Below, piece after piece: positions 7,973-16,420 of a DNA stretch of 64,000 bases. The stretch spans positions 34,122 to 98,121 of the forward strand of contig CAJULJ010000004.1 of NCBI GenBank assembly GCA_910587395.1, written 5' to 3'. A program made the position numbers and the translations under genes. The notes below the pieces were generated by a model. That model was not told the origin of the DNA, searched no databases, and worked only from the letters and a program-made list of their open reading frames with translations. Within the stretch, counting starts at the first letter, position 1, and every line of letters begins with the position of its first letter. The DNA is from an uncultured Oscillospiraceae bacterium (lineage in GTDB: Bacteria > Bacillota > Clostridia > Oscillospirales > Oscillospiraceae).

Positions 7973-10267
7973 ATGGATATCAAACAACGGATGCAGGAGC
8001 TGTCCCAGGCCAAGTATAGCAGGGAGCTGGCCCAGTGCGGCGGCGAGCAGCTGTACCATGTGCTGCTTCAGCTGAGCCAGGAGCTGGCCCAGGCCCGCCC
8101 CGCCCCCGCCGGGGAGCGGAAGCTGTACTACTTCTCCGCCGAGTTCCTGATCGGCAAGCTGCTGAGCAACAATCTGCTGGCTCTGGGCATTTTCGACGAG
8201 GTGTCCAAGGTGCTGGCCGAGTGCGGCCACACCCTGTCCGCGGTGGAGGACGTGGAGCCTGAACCCTCTCTGGGCAACGGCGGCCTGGGCCGTCTGGCGG
8301 CCTGCTTCCTGGACTCCATCGCCGCCCTGGGGCTGAACGGCGACGGCGTGGGCCTCAATTACCACTACGGCCTGTTTGAGCAGCGGTTCCACCGGAGCCA
8401 CCAGTATGAGCAGCCCAACCCCTGGATTGAGGACGAGAGCTGGCTGATTCCCACCGGAGTCGAGTTTGAGGTGCCCTTCGGCTTCGGCGGTGTGAAGGCC
8501 AGGCTTTTGGACATCGCCGTCCCCGGCGCGCACAGCGGCATCGCCAACCGCCTGCACCTGTTCGATGTGGAAAATCCCGCCCCCGCCCCCGCGGACGGCA
8601 TCGACTTTGATAAGAGCGATCTGCCCGCCCGGCTCACCTCCTTCCTGTACCCCGACGACAGTGACGAGGCGGGACGGCTGCTCCGGGTGTACCAGCAGTA
8701 TTTTATGGTGTCCGCCGGCGCCCAGCTCATTTTGAAGGAGCTGGAGGAGCGGGGCTTCGATCCCCGCACCATCAGCGATCATGTGGCCATCCAGATCAAC
8801 GACACCCACCCCTCCATGGTCATCCCCGAGCTGGTCCGCCTGCTGACTGCCCGCGGCCTCAGCATGGACGAGGCGGTGGCGCAGGTGTCCAGGACCTGCG
8901 CCTACACCAACCACACCATCCTGGCCGAGGCCCTGGAGAAGTGGCCCCTGACCTTCATCGAGAAGGTGGCCCCTCAGCTGGTGCCCATTATCCGCGAGCT
9001 GGACGCGCGGGCCAAGGCCGCCCACTCCGATCCCCGGGTGGCCATCATCCAGGGCGGCGCGGGCCGGGAAGTGGTCCATATGGCCCATATGGACATCCAT
9101 TACGGCTATTCCGTCAACGGCGTGGCGGCGCTCCATACCGACATCCTGAAAAACTCTGAGCTGAAGCCCTTTGCCGACATCTACCCCGCCAAGTTCAACA
9201 ACAAGACCAACGGCGTCACCCTGCGGCGCTGGCTGGAGGTGTGCAATCCTCAGCTGGCCTCCCTGCTGGACGAGTGCGTGGGCACGGAGTGGCGCACCGA
9301 CCCCACCCGGCTGAACAAGCTGATGGACTACTACAACGACAGCGCCGTGCTGGACCGGCTGCTGGAGATCAAGGCGGCCAACAAGCGCCGCGCGTCGGAC
9401 CTGTTCATCCGGGACCAGTACGGCATCCGTTTGGACCCGGAGGCCGTGTTCGACATCCAGGTCAAGCGCCTGCATGAGTACAAGCGCCAGCAGATGAACG
9501 CGCTGTATGTGATTCACAAGTATCTGGAGATCAAGGCGGGCAGGATTCCAGAGCGCCCCGTCACCGTCATCTTCGGCGCCAAGGCCGCCCCGGCCTACGT
9601 GATGGCCAAGAACATCATCCACCTGATTTTGTGCCTGCGCCGTCTGATTGAGAACGATCCCCAGGTGCGCCCCTGGCTCCATGTGGCCATGGTGGAGAAC
9701 TACAACGTCACCTGGGCGGAGCGGATCATCCCGGCCTGCGACATCTCCGAGCAGATTTCCCTGGCGTCCAAGGAGGCCAGCGGCACCGGCAACATGAAGT
9801 TCATGGCCAACGGCGCGGTCACTCTGGGCACCCTGGACGGCGCCAACGTGGAGATCGCCGAGCTGGTGGGCCCGGACAACATCTACACTTTCGGCGCGGG
9901 CAGTAATTACGTCATCGAGCTGTACGACCAGAAGGCGAAGGACAGTTCCAAAGGCTACCAGTCGCGGGTCTACTACGAGCGCCCGGCGGTGAAGCCGCTG
10001 GTGGACTTCCTGCTCTCCCCCGTCATGACGGAGCTGGGCGATGAGGCGGCGCTGAAGGCCTTGCAGAACGACATGATCAACAAGGACTGGTTCATGGCTC
10101 TGCTGGACGTGGAAGCGTATATCGCCGCCCGTGACCGTGCCATCGCGGACTATGGCGACCGCACCGCCTGGGCGCGGAAGATGCTGGTGAATATCGCCCG
10201 CAGCGGGTTCTTCTCCAGCGACCGCACCATCGCGGAATATAACCGGGACATCTGGAATCTGAAGTAA
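7973..10267 (+). CDS. glgP: Glycogen/starch (alpha-glucan) phosphorylase
   Basis: GlgP releases glucose-1-phosphate from the non-reducing ends of alpha-1,4-glucans. The 764-residue protein is at the short end of the GT35 family. It carries the EPSLGNGGLGRLAACFLDS motif, the INDTHPSMVIPEL motif and the PLP-site stretch EASGTGNMKFMANGA, where the cofactor lysine is about residue 609. The ATG has an AAAGGAG site. It stands as a single-gene unit between a promoter with a cre-like site and a strong terminator. Phosphoglucomutase (14.3 kb) and the debranching enzyme (22.6 kb) complete the pathway within this window. Confidence 0.96.
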   Translation: MDIKQRMQELSQAKYSRELAQCGGEQLYHVLLQLSQELAQARPAPAGERKLYYFSAEFLIGKLLSNNLLALGIFDEVSKVLAECGHTLSAVEDVEPEPSLGNGGLGRLAACFLDSIAALGLNGDGVGLNYHYGLFEQRFHRSHQYEQPNPWIEDESWLIPTGVEFEVPFGFGGVKARLLDIAVPGAHSGIANRLHLFDVENPAPAPADGIDFDKSDLPARLTSFLYPDDSDEAGRLLRVYQQYFMVSAGAQLILKELEERGFDPRTISDHVAIQINDTHPSMVIPELVRLLTARGLSMDEAVAQVSRTCAYTNHTILAEALEKWPLTFIEKVAPQLVPIIRELDARAKAAHSDPRVAIIQGGAGREVVHMAHMDIHYGYSVNGVAALHTDILKNSELKPFADIYPAKFNNKTNGVTLRRWLEVCNPQLASLLDECVGTEWRTDPTRLNKLMDYYNDSAVLDRLLEIKAANKRRASDLFIRDQYGIRLDPEAVFDIQVKRLHEYKRQQMNALYVIHKYLEIKAGRIPERPVTVIFGAKAAPAYVMAKNIIHLILCLRRLIENDPQVRPWLHVAMVENYNVTWAERIIPACDISEQISLASKEASGTGNMKFMANGAVTLGTLDGANVEIAELVGPDNIYTFGAGSNYVIELYDQKAKDSSKGYQSRVYYERPAVKPLVDFLLSPVMTELGDEAALKALQNDMINKDWFMALLDVEAYIAARDRAIADYGDRTAWARKMLVNIARSGFFSSDRTIAEYNRDIWNLK

Positions 10268-10274
10268 GCTGAGG

Positions 10275-10308
10275 CCGCCCCCACTCGCTGAGTGGGGGCG
10301 GTTTTTTT
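10275..10308 (+). terminator. Intrinsic terminator of glgP
   Basis: CCGCCCCCACT and AGTGGGGGCGG form a perfect stem with a short loop, followed by seven T. Confidence 0.92.
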
Positions 10309-10319
10309 CAAATCTTAAA

Positions 10320-10348
10320 TTGCGCGCGGCCCTTTTTGGGTGTATACT
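10320..10348 (+). promoter_or_regulatory. Promoter of the AIM24-family gene
   Basis: TTGCGC, 17 bp, TATACT, 53 bp before the start codon. Confidence 0.6.
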
Positions 10349-10401
10349 ATTCATAGAAGGGGGCGCTCTGCCCCTGAACAAGCTGAGTAGGAGGAATACA
10401 T

Positions 10402-11076
10402 ATGCGCTACAATATTACAGGTGAGCCCATGCCCGTGGTCATCTGCGACGTGGAGGCCAACGAGTCCATGATTACCGAAAAGGGGTCCATGGTCTGGATG
10501 TCCCCCAATATGGAGATGCAGACCAGCGCGGGCGGCATCGGCAAGGCTTTTGGCCGGATGTTCTCCGGCGAGTCCATGTTCCAGAACATCTACACCGCCA
10601 AGGGCGGCCCGGGTATGATCGCCTTCGCGTCCAGCTTTCCCGGCTCCATCCGGGCGGTGGACATCACCCCGGACCGGCCCGTTGTGGTACAGAAGTCCGG
10701 CTTCCTGGCCTCTGAGGCGGGGGTGGAGCTGTCCGTGTTTTTCCAGAAGAAGGGAATGGCGGGCTTCTTCGGCGGCGAGGGCTTCATCTTGCAGAAGCTC
10801 AGCGGCCACGGCACCGCGTTTTTGGAGATCGACGGCTCCGCCGTGGAGTACGACCTCCAGCCGGGGCAGCAGATCATCGTCGACACCGGAAACCTGGCCA
10901 TGATCGACTCCACCTGCACCGTGGACGTGCAGTCGGTGAAGGGAGTCAAAAACGTGCTGTTCGGCGGCGAGGGGATATTTAACACCGTGATTACCGGTCC
11001 GGGCCGGGTGGTGCTCCAGACCATGCCCATCAGCAACTTTGCCGGGGCCGTCGCGTCGGTCCTGCCCTCGAAATAA
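10402..11076 (+). CDS. AIM24 / TIGR00266 family protein
   Basis: A 224-residue protein of the AIM24 family (beta-sandwich, related to tryptophan-RNA-binding attenuator-like folds), known in bacteria as TIGR00266. Typical features are the opening YNITGEPMPVVICDVEANESM, the MVWMSPNMEMQTS stretch, the SFPGSI segment and the Gly-rich C-terminal half ending in GPGRVVLQTMP. The molecular role is unknown. It has its own promoter and an AGGAGGAA ribosome site, and a bidirectional hairpin follows. It is a monocistronic gene with ordinary base composition. Confidence 0.85.
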   Translation: MRYNITGEPMPVVICDVEANESMITEKGSMVWMSPNMEMQTSAGGIGKAFGRMFSGESMFQNIYTAKGGPGMIAFASSFPGSIRAVDITPDRPVVVQKSGFLASEAGVELSVFFQKKGMAGFFGGEGFILQKLSGHGTAFLEIDGSAVEYDLQPGQQIIVDTGNLAMIDSTCTVDVQSVKGVKNVLFGGEGIFNTVITGPGRVVLQTMPISNFAGAVASVLPSK

Positions 11077-11078
11077 AT

Positions 11079-11110
11079 CAGAAATCCCCGCCGGAAGGCG
11101 GGGATTTCTC
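11079..11110. terminator. Bidirectional terminator
   Basis: GAAATCCCCGCC pairs with GGCGGGGATTTC between two convergent genes. Both arms end in A/T-rich sequence, so it can stop transcription from either side. Confidence 0.8.
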
Positions 11111-11114
11111 ATGC

Positions 11115-11648
11115 TCAGCACTTTTGCTGGAGAAAGGACACAATGGGCTGGATGTACTTTGGGTCGGAAATGTCGTAGGAGCTGGCAATGGCGTTTTGGA
11201 ACGCTTTGTCTTCCGGGGTTTTGGCCTCTTTGCGGGTCATGGCCCAGGCGGCGAACTTCATCATGGCGCGGTCAACTCCGCCCATCTTCTCGTAGCACAG
11301 CCCGGCTTGCAGATAGAAGTGGGGGATGGTCTTTTGCTCCTCCGTGGTGAGGTTCTGGGCCCATACCTTCTGGATTTGATCCTCAGCCTCGTTGGGCATG
11401 GCCCCGGTGGCGAACACCACCAGCTTTTTCGCGCCTCGCTGGGTCAGCAGCTTTTGGGCCTTTTTCCAGCCGTCAAAGCTTCCGGCGTGGAGGCGGCTGC
11501 CGAACACCACCGCGCCGTATTGGGACAGGTCTGCGGGGGCGTCTTTCAGGGCGTGGACGGGGCAGTCCAGCGCTTTCCCGATGAGTCCGGCATAGCGCTG
11601 GGTAAATCCGGTCCAGCTGTTGTAAAGTACGATTGCATCATTTTCCAT
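11115..11648 (-). CDS. Flavodoxin-domain protein
   Basis: A 177-residue protein with a flavodoxin-like opening (IVLYNSWTGFTQRYAGLIG) where FMN phosphate would bind. GAVVFGSRLHAGSFDGWKK follows as in the Flavodoxin_5 / protoporphyrinogen-oxidase-like group. The second half has an ALPNEAED-like segment and a helical tail. It overlaps the upstream TetR gene by 11 bp and is co-transcribed with it. It is likely a small redox protein under TetR control; the electron partner is unknown. Confidence 0.82.
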   Translation of the reverse strand: MENDAIVLYNSWTGFTQRYAGLIGKALDCPVHALKDAPADLSQYGAVVFGSRLHAGSFDGWKKAQKLLTQRGAKKLVVFATGAMPNEAEDQIQKVWAQNLTTEEQKTIPHFYLQAGLCYEKMGGVDRAMMKFAAWAMTRKEAKTPEDKAFQNAIASSYDISDPKYIQPIVSFLQQKC

Positions 11649-12204
11649 GGCTGCTCTGCTCCTTTTCCTGCTTCAAAAATGCCTGATAGGCTTCCGCCTG
11701 CCAGGCATATATCTCGTCCGCCTGGATACCCGGATCGGAGACGGAGAAAATGGCCCCCAGGCCGATGGTGTAGATGATCATGTTCAGATGGAGCCTCCGG
11801 GCGGCCTCCAAGCTCAGGCCCAGCTCCCCGGCAATGGCCTCCGCCATGGCGGGGCTGGCTTCGGCGCGGTACAGGTCGTCCAGGCTGGCTACCCCCTCCC
11901 TGGGGCAGAGGGCGAACAGCTTGAACAGCTCCGGCTCTTCCCGGGCCAGGCGGACATATGCCTGACCTGTGGCCTGAAAGCTGCCGTCTGTCTGAGCCAA
12001 GGTTTCGTGTACAAAGTCCCGTACCCTGGCATACACATCCCGGCGCAATCCGTCCATGTTCTGGCAGTAGCTGTAAATGGGCTGGACGGAGCACCCCAGC
12101 CGGACGGCGATGGGGTTCACCTGAACCCGCTCCATACCGCCCTCCCGTGCCAGCTGGAAAGCGGTTTCCACGACCATTTCCTTGGTGATTTTCTGTTTCG
12201 GCAT
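11638..12204 (-). CDS. TetR/AcrR-family transcriptional regulator
   Basis: A 188-residue regulator. The N-terminal HTH (MVVETAFQLAREGGMERVQVNPIAVRLGCSVQPIYSYCQNMDGL) is of TetR type. The C-terminal part is the helical ligand domain seen in TetR proteins that control small redox or efflux genes. The downstream flavodoxin-domain gene overlaps its 3' end, so it most likely represses its own operon. The start at 12204 follows an AGGTGATC site. An AT-rich partial dyad just upstream is a candidate operator. Confidence 0.85.
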   Translation of the reverse strand: MPKQKITKEMVVETAFQLAREGGMERVQVNPIAVRLGCSVQPIYSYCQNMDGLRRDVYARVRDFVHETLAQTDGSFQATGQAYVRLAREEPELFKLFALCPREGVASLDDLYRAEASPAMAEAIAGELGLSLEAARRLHLNMIIYTIGLGAIFSVSDPGIQADEIYAWQAEAYQAFLKQEKEQSSHGK

Positions 12205-12220
12205 AGGATCACCTCACATA

Positions 12221-12261
12221 AATATTTTATATAATCAATTTATATAAGTTAATTATATCAG
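12221..12261 (-). promoter_or_regulatory. AT-rich operator/promoter region of the tetR-flavodoxin pair
   Basis: Two TTATATAA elements lie 5 bp apart and form an imperfect dyad in a stretch almost free of G and C, just upstream of the tetR start codon. The operator role is inferred. Confidence 0.45.
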
Positions 12262-12286
12262 TCTGTCCAGTTGTTGTCAAGAATAA

Positions 12287-12316
12287 AAGTCCCGGCGGAC
12301 GAATCCGCCGGGACTT
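12287..12316 (-). terminator. Intrinsic terminator of the pgm unit
   Basis: AGTCCCGGCGGA pairs with TCCGCCGGGACT around a CGAA loop. Reading leftward it is followed by a TTTTATTC tract. Confidence 0.85.
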
Positions 12317-12321
12317 CTGCC

Positions 12322-12534
12322 TCATGTCGTAACCAACAGTGAAATGACAAAAGGGGATACACTCATACAGAACAGGCTGAAAACCGCTATGAGAATATTC
12401 TTCCGATATTCCCGTTCCTCCTTCTGCTGTACAATTCCTTTTACGCAGTCAAGCAAATTGAACACAAACAAAATAGGCCAAAGCCAGCAGGTATACATTA
12501 GAAACACACAGATGACAGAGAAAAGCGTTTTCAT
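12322..12534 (-). CDS. Small two-helix membrane protein
   Basis: This 70-residue ORF has two hydrophobic segments (about residues 5-27 and 46-68) separated by a charged loop (QQKEEREYRK). The gene is clearly more AT-rich than its neighbours. It starts 21 bp after the phosphoglucomutase stop codon on the same strand and ends just before a strong terminator, which supports co-transcription. The ribosome site (GAGGT, short spacer) is weak. I do not recognise a family. Confidence 0.5.
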   Translation of the reverse strand: MKTLFSVICVFLMYTCWLWPILFVFNLLDCVKGIVQQKEEREYRKNILIAVFSLFCMSVSPFVISLLVTT

Positions 12535-12555
12535 GAGGACCTCGCAGGAGGGTGG

Positions 12556-14277
12556 TCAGTTCTTCAGCCCCTCCGCCCAGGCGGAGTACCGCGCCACCTT
12601 GTCGGCGCAGTCGGCCTGGCTGGCGCCCTGGGCGAGTATGTACACCTTGACCTTGGGCTCGGTGCCGGAGGGCCGCACGATGACGGAAGTGCCGTCCGCC
12701 AGCTCGTAGCGCAGCACGTTGGAGCCGGACAGCTCCATGGTGGTCTTGGCCCCGGTGGCGGCGTCCACCACGGACCCGTCCTTGTAGTCCTTCCAGGTCT
12801 TGACAGCCTCGCCGCCGATTTCCTTGGGCGGGTTGGCGCGCAGGTTTGCCATCAGGTCGGCCATCTTCTTCAGGCCGTCCAGGCCGGGCATCACCAAGTT
12901 CAGGGTGCGCTCGCCGTAGTTGCCGTACTTCTCATACAGCGCCATCAGGGCGTCATACAGGGTCATGCCCTTGCCGGCATAGTAGGCCGCCATCTCGGTC
13001 ATGGCCACGGCGGCGGTGACGGCGTCCTTGTCCCGGACGTAGTCGCCCAGCATGTAGCCGTAGCTCTCCTCGTAGGACATGATGACATTGCCCTCGCGGC
13101 CGCCTTCCAGCTGGTCCTTCTTCTGGGCCAGGAACTTGAAGCCTGTGAAGGTGTCGAAGCACTTCAGGCCGTTGACCTCGGCCACCTTGCGGGCCATCTC
13201 GGTGGTGACGATGGTCTTGAGGGCCACGGGGTTGACAGGCATCTTGCCGGTGCGCTGCTTGGCGCCGATGAGATAGTCCAGCAGCAGCACGCCGGTCTGG
13301 TTGCCGGTGAGCACCTTGAACTCATCGCCAGCCCGGACCATCAGGCCCACCCGGTCGGCGTCGGGGTCGGAGCCCAGGATGAAGTCCGCGCCCTCCTTGT
13401 TGGCCAGATCAACGGCCAGATAGAAGCCCTCGGGGTTCTCCGGGTTGGGGGAGGCCACGGTGGGGAAATTGCCGTCGATGACCATCTGCTCGGGGACGCA
13501 GATGACGTGTTTCATACCCAGGCGCTTGAGCGCTTCCGGAATCAGCTTGTGGCCGGTTCCGTGGAAGGGGGTGTACACCATCTTGAAGGTGTCCGCCACC
13601 GCGTCCACCACCGCCTGGTCGTTGACCTGCTCCATGACGTTCTTGAGGAACTTCTCGTCCGTCTCCTCACCCATGATGGTGATGAGCCCGTCGGCCACCG
13701 CCTTGTCATAGTCGGCCACCTTCACATCGAACACGTCGGACTCCCGCATGATCTTGGCCACCTCGTCGGCGTGGTTGGGAGGCAGCTGGGCGCCGTCGGA
13801 CCAGTAGACCTTATAGCCGTTGTACTCCTTGGGGTTGTGGCTGGCGGTGATGTTGATGCCCGCGATGCAGCCGTACTCCCGGATGGCGAAGGACAGCTCG
13901 GGGGTGGGGCGCAGGGACTCGAACAGCCGCACGGGAACGCCCGCCGCGGCCATGATGCAGGCGGCCTCCCTGGCAAAAACGTCGGAATTGTTCCGGCAGT
14001 CAAAGCAGATGGCCACGCCCTTCTTGACCGCCTCAGGCCCCTCGTTCAAAATGACGTTGGCGAAGGCCTGGGTGGCGTGGCGGATGACGTGGATGTTCAT
14101 GCGGTACAGGCCCACGCCCATGGTGCCGCGCAGTCCGGCGGTGCCAAACTCCAGCTGGGAGAAGAAGCGGGACTCGATCTCCTTCTCGTCCCCGGCGATG
14201 GCGGTCAGCTCCGCCTTTTCCGTCTGATCCAGGGCAGGGGAGCTCAGCCACTGCTCATACGCTTTTTTGTAGTCCAT
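12556..14277 (-). CDS. Phospho-sugar mutase (phosphoglucomutase/phosphomannomutase)
   Basis: It interconverts hexose-1- and hexose-6-phosphates, here most likely glucose-1-phosphate from GlgP. The protein has 573 residues, the length of the PgcA/PGM2-like group. The FGTAGLRG motif, the active-site serine loop TASHNPKEYNGYKVY, the metal loop GSDPDADR, the sugar loop MSYEESYGY and the phosphate loop RPSGTEPK are all intact. The start at 14277 is set by AGGAGGA; the open frame upstream to 14421 covers the promoter. The gene is divergent from asnA and carries a small membrane ORF downstream. Confidence 0.95.
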   Translation of the reverse strand: MDYKKAYEQWLSSPALDQTEKAELTAIAGDEKEIESRFFSQLEFGTAGLRGTMGVGLYRMNIHVIRHATQAFANVILNEGPEAVKKGVAICFDCRNNSDVFAREAACIMAAAGVPVRLFESLRPTPELSFAIREYGCIAGINITASHNPKEYNGYKVYWSDGAQLPPNHADEVAKIMRESDVFDVKVADYDKAVADGLITIMGEETDEKFLKNVMEQVNDQAVVDAVADTFKMVYTPFHGTGHKLIPEALKRLGMKHVICVPEQMVIDGNFPTVASPNPENPEGFYLAVDLANKEGADFILGSDPDADRVGLMVRAGDEFKVLTGNQTGVLLLDYLIGAKQRTGKMPVNPVALKTIVTTEMARKVAEVNGLKCFDTFTGFKFLAQKKDQLEGGREGNVIMSYEESYGYMLGDYVRDKDAVTAAVAMTEMAAYYAGKGMTLYDALMALYEKYGNYGERTLNLVMPGLDGLKKMADLMANLRANPPKEIGGEAVKTWKDYKDGSVVDAATGAKTTMELSGSNVLRYELADGTSVIVRPSGTEPKVKVYILAQGASQADCADKVARYSAWAEGLKN

Positions 14278-14380
14278 TGGTCCATTCCTCCTGATATAAT
14301 AAAATTGTCTGAACGCGAATTTGGGGCTGCTGCTGGGCAGTTTGCCGGAAAACACGGGTCTGCCGAAGCGATATATGGAA

Positions 14381-14409
14381 ATTATACCATATCGAAACGG
14401 AAAAGACAA
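14381..14409 (-). promoter_or_regulatory. Promoter of the phospho-sugar mutase
   Basis: On the minus strand TTGTCT, 17 bp, TATAAT. It abuts the divergent asnA promoter. Confidence 0.7.
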
Positions 14410-14415
14410 TTCAAT

Positions 14416-14444
14416 TTGCATTTTTTTCTGTGAGGCTGTATAAT
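14416..14444 (+). promoter_or_regulatory. Promoter of asnA
   Basis: TTGCAT, 17 bp, TATAAT, 35 bp before the start codon. Confidence 0.75.
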
Positions 14445-14479
14445 ATCTGATATTTCAACGGAGTAAAGGAGTAAAGCCT

Positions 14480-15493
14480 ATGCTTACCACCGTCATTCCC
14501 CAGGGGTACGCCCCCCTGTTGAACCTGTACGACACCCAGAAGGCCATCGGCCTGCTCAAGCGCCTTTTTGAGGACGACCTGGGCGGCTCCCTTAACCTGC
14601 GCCGTGTGTCCGCGCCGCTGTTTGTGGAGGCGTCCACCGGCTTGAACGACGACTTGAACGGCGTGGAGCGCGCCGTGTCCTTTGACGTGCCCGACGCGGG
14701 CCGGGACGCCCAGGTGGTTCACTCCCTAGCCAAGTGGAAGCGTCTGGCCCTGCACCGCTACCAGTTTTCCGTGGGCGAGGGGCTTTACACCGACATGAAC
14801 GCCATCCGCCGGGACGAGGAGCTGGATAACCTCCACTCCGTCTACGTGGACCAGTGGGATTGGGAGAAGGTCATCGCCCCCCGGGACCGGAATGTGGACT
14901 ACTTAAAGGGCGTGGTAAAGACCATCGTCGGCGCCCTGGCCAACACCCAGCAGACCCTGCGCTCGGTGTACCCCCAGCTGACCACCCTGCCGCTGATTGA
15001 CCGGGAGGTGTCCTTCGTCACCGCCCAGGAGCTGGAGGACCTGTGGCCCGAGCTGTCCCCCAAGGAGCGGGAGGATGCCTGGGTGAAGGACCACCCAACC
15101 ACCTTTCTCATGGGCATCGGCGGGGCGCTGAGGTCCGGAAGGCCCCACGACGGCCGTGCTCCCGACTATGACGACTGGGCGCTGAACGGGGATATTCTGG
15201 TGTGGAACTCCCTGCTGGGCCGCGCCTTTGAGATCTCCTCCATGGGTATTCGGGTGTCCCCGGAGTCTTTGGACCGGCAGCTCACTGTTTCCGGCCGTGA
15301 TGAGCGCCGGGAGCTGCCCTTCCACAAGGCGCTGCTGGCGGGAGAGCTGCCCCTGACCATCGGCGGCGGCATCGGACAGAGCCGGGTGTCCATGTTCCTG
15401 CTGGGCAAGGCCCACATCGGCGAGGTCCAGGCGTCCATCTGGGACCCCCGCACGTTAGAGGCCTGTAAAGAGGCGGGGGTCATCCTGCTGTAA
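14480..15493 (+). CDS. asnA: Aspartate-ammonia ligase
   Basis: AsnA makes asparagine from aspartate, ammonia and ATP. The 337-residue protein matches the family length and its class-II aminoacyl-tRNA-synthetase-like fold: LNLRRVSAPLFVEASTG, SFDVPD, HSLAKWKRLAL, LHSVYVDQWDWEKVI, and the C-terminal GGGIGQSRVSMFLLGKAHIGEVQ. The ATG is preceded by AGTAAAGGAGTAAAG. A conserved 57-residue membrane ORF follows after 13 bp, then a terminator. An asparaginase is encoded 4 kb away. Confidence 0.96.
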   Translation: MLTTVIPQGYAPLLNLYDTQKAIGLLKRLFEDDLGGSLNLRRVSAPLFVEASTGLNDDLNGVERAVSFDVPDAGRDAQVVHSLAKWKRLALHRYQFSVGEGLYTDMNAIRRDEELDNLHSVYVDQWDWEKVIAPRDRNVDYLKGVVKTIVGALANTQQTLRSVYPQLTTLPLIDREVSFVTAQELEDLWPELSPKEREDAWVKDHPTTFLMGIGGALRSGRPHDGRAPDYDDWALNGDILVWNSLLGRAFEISSMGIRVSPESLDRQLTVSGRDERRELPFHKALLAGELPLTIGGGIGQSRVSMFLLGKAHIGEVQASIWDPRTLEACKEAGVILL

Positions 15494-15506
15494 AGGGGGT
15501 AGAATC

Positions 15507-15680
15507 ATGGAGGATAAAAAAGAGGGCCTGAGCGCGGGCAGCGCGGCAAAGGCAGGCATCAGCTTCGGAAGCGCCCTGGCCATGGTTATCAGCTATACCA
15601 CCTGGCGCTCGGTGGGCTGGGCCATCATTCACGGCCTCATGAGCTGGGTGTATGTGATCTACTTCATCCTGAGATATTGA
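15507..15680 (+). CDS. Small conserved membrane protein, 57 aa
   Basis: A short ORF starting with a charged Met-Glu-Asp-Lys-Lys segment, then a Gly/Ala/Ser stretch and a hydrophobic helix ending in WVYVIYFILRY. A GGGGGT site lies 6 bases before the ATG, and the stop codon is directly before a strong terminator, so it is transcribed with asnA. I recall similar 55-60 residue proteins in other bacteria, but their function is unknown. Confidence 0.65.
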   Translation: MEDKKEGLSAGSAAKAGISFGSALAMVISYTTWRSVGWAIIHGLMSWVYVIYFILRY

Positions 15681-15685
15681 ACCAA

Positions 15686-15719
15686 ACGCGCCCCGCTCAA
15701 TCGAGCGGGGCGCGCTTTT
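15686..15719 (+). terminator. Intrinsic terminator of the asnA unit
   Basis: GCGCCCCGCTC and GAGCGGGGCGC form a perfect stem, followed by a TTTT run. The 3' arm touches the end of the convergent response regulator gene. Confidence 0.88.
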
Positions 15720-16392
15720 ATGCTTCGTCAGCCTCCAAATGATACCCCAGCCGCCGCACCGCCTCGATGCGCACGTTGGAGCCGATGCTGTTCAGCTTTT
15801 TCCGCAGAAAGCCCACATACACCTCCACATGGTTCTCCACGGCGTTGGAGTCATACCCCCACACCCGGGCCAGGATGGTCTCCTTGGGCAGGTTGCGGCC
15901 CTTGGCCTGCATGAGGCAGCGCATGACATCAAACTCCCTGGCCGACAGCCGCACCCACTTCTCCCCGCAGGCCAGGGTGCAGGAGTCCAGGTCCAGCGCC
16001 GTGTTGCCAAAGCGCAGCTCGTCCACCTGACCGCCCTGGCGGCGCAGCAGAGCCCCCACACAGGCCAGCAGCTCACGGGTGTCAAAGGGCTTGGTCAGGT
16101 AGTAATCCGCCCCGGCGTTCAGCCCCTCCACCCTGTCCTCCAGCTGGTCGCGGGCGGTGAGCATGAGAATGGGGGCCGCGCACCGCTCAGAGCGCAGCCG
16201 CCGGGCCGCCTGCCAGCCGTCCAGCACCGGCAGCATCACGTCCAGGATGATGAGGTCGTACACCCCCAGCAGGGCGTGCTGCACCCCCGTCTCGCCGTCG
16301 TAGGCGTTTTCCACCTGATACCCCCGGTCCTCCAGCAGCGCCCGGAGGGAGCCGGCCAGGGGTTTGTCGTCCTCTATGATGAGAATGTTCAC
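15718..16392 (-). CDS. OmpR/PhoB-type response regulator
   Basis: A 224-residue two-domain regulator. The receiver domain has the acidic pair EDD at 7-9, the phospho-acceptor D51 in LILDVMLP and the switch lysine in YLTKPFD. The C-terminal winged helix has RLSAREFDVMRCLM and the VEVYVGFLRKKL recognition region. No histidine kinase lies next to it, which is unusual for this family. Upstream by 28 bp is an M17 peptidase gene on the same strand, so it is probably transcribed behind that gene. Confidence 0.92.
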   Translation of the reverse strand: MNILIIEDDKPLAGSLRALLEDRGYQVENAYDGETGVQHALLGVYDLIILDVMLPVLDGWQAARRLRSERCAAPILMLTARDQLEDRVEGLNAGADYYLTKPFDTRELLACVGALLRRQGGQVDELRFGNTALDLDSCTLACGEKWVRLSAREFDVMRCLMQAKGRNLPKETILARVWGYDSNAVENHVEVYVGFLRKKLNSIGSNVRIEAVRRLGYHLEADEA

Positions 16393-16420
16393 AGCGGCTC
16401 CCTCCTCAATTGATGTGTGC

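Noticed and set aside
7919..10381. 820-codon minus-strand frame opposite glgP
   Set aside because: Same shadow effect; glgP is certain and the antisense product has no recognisable domain.
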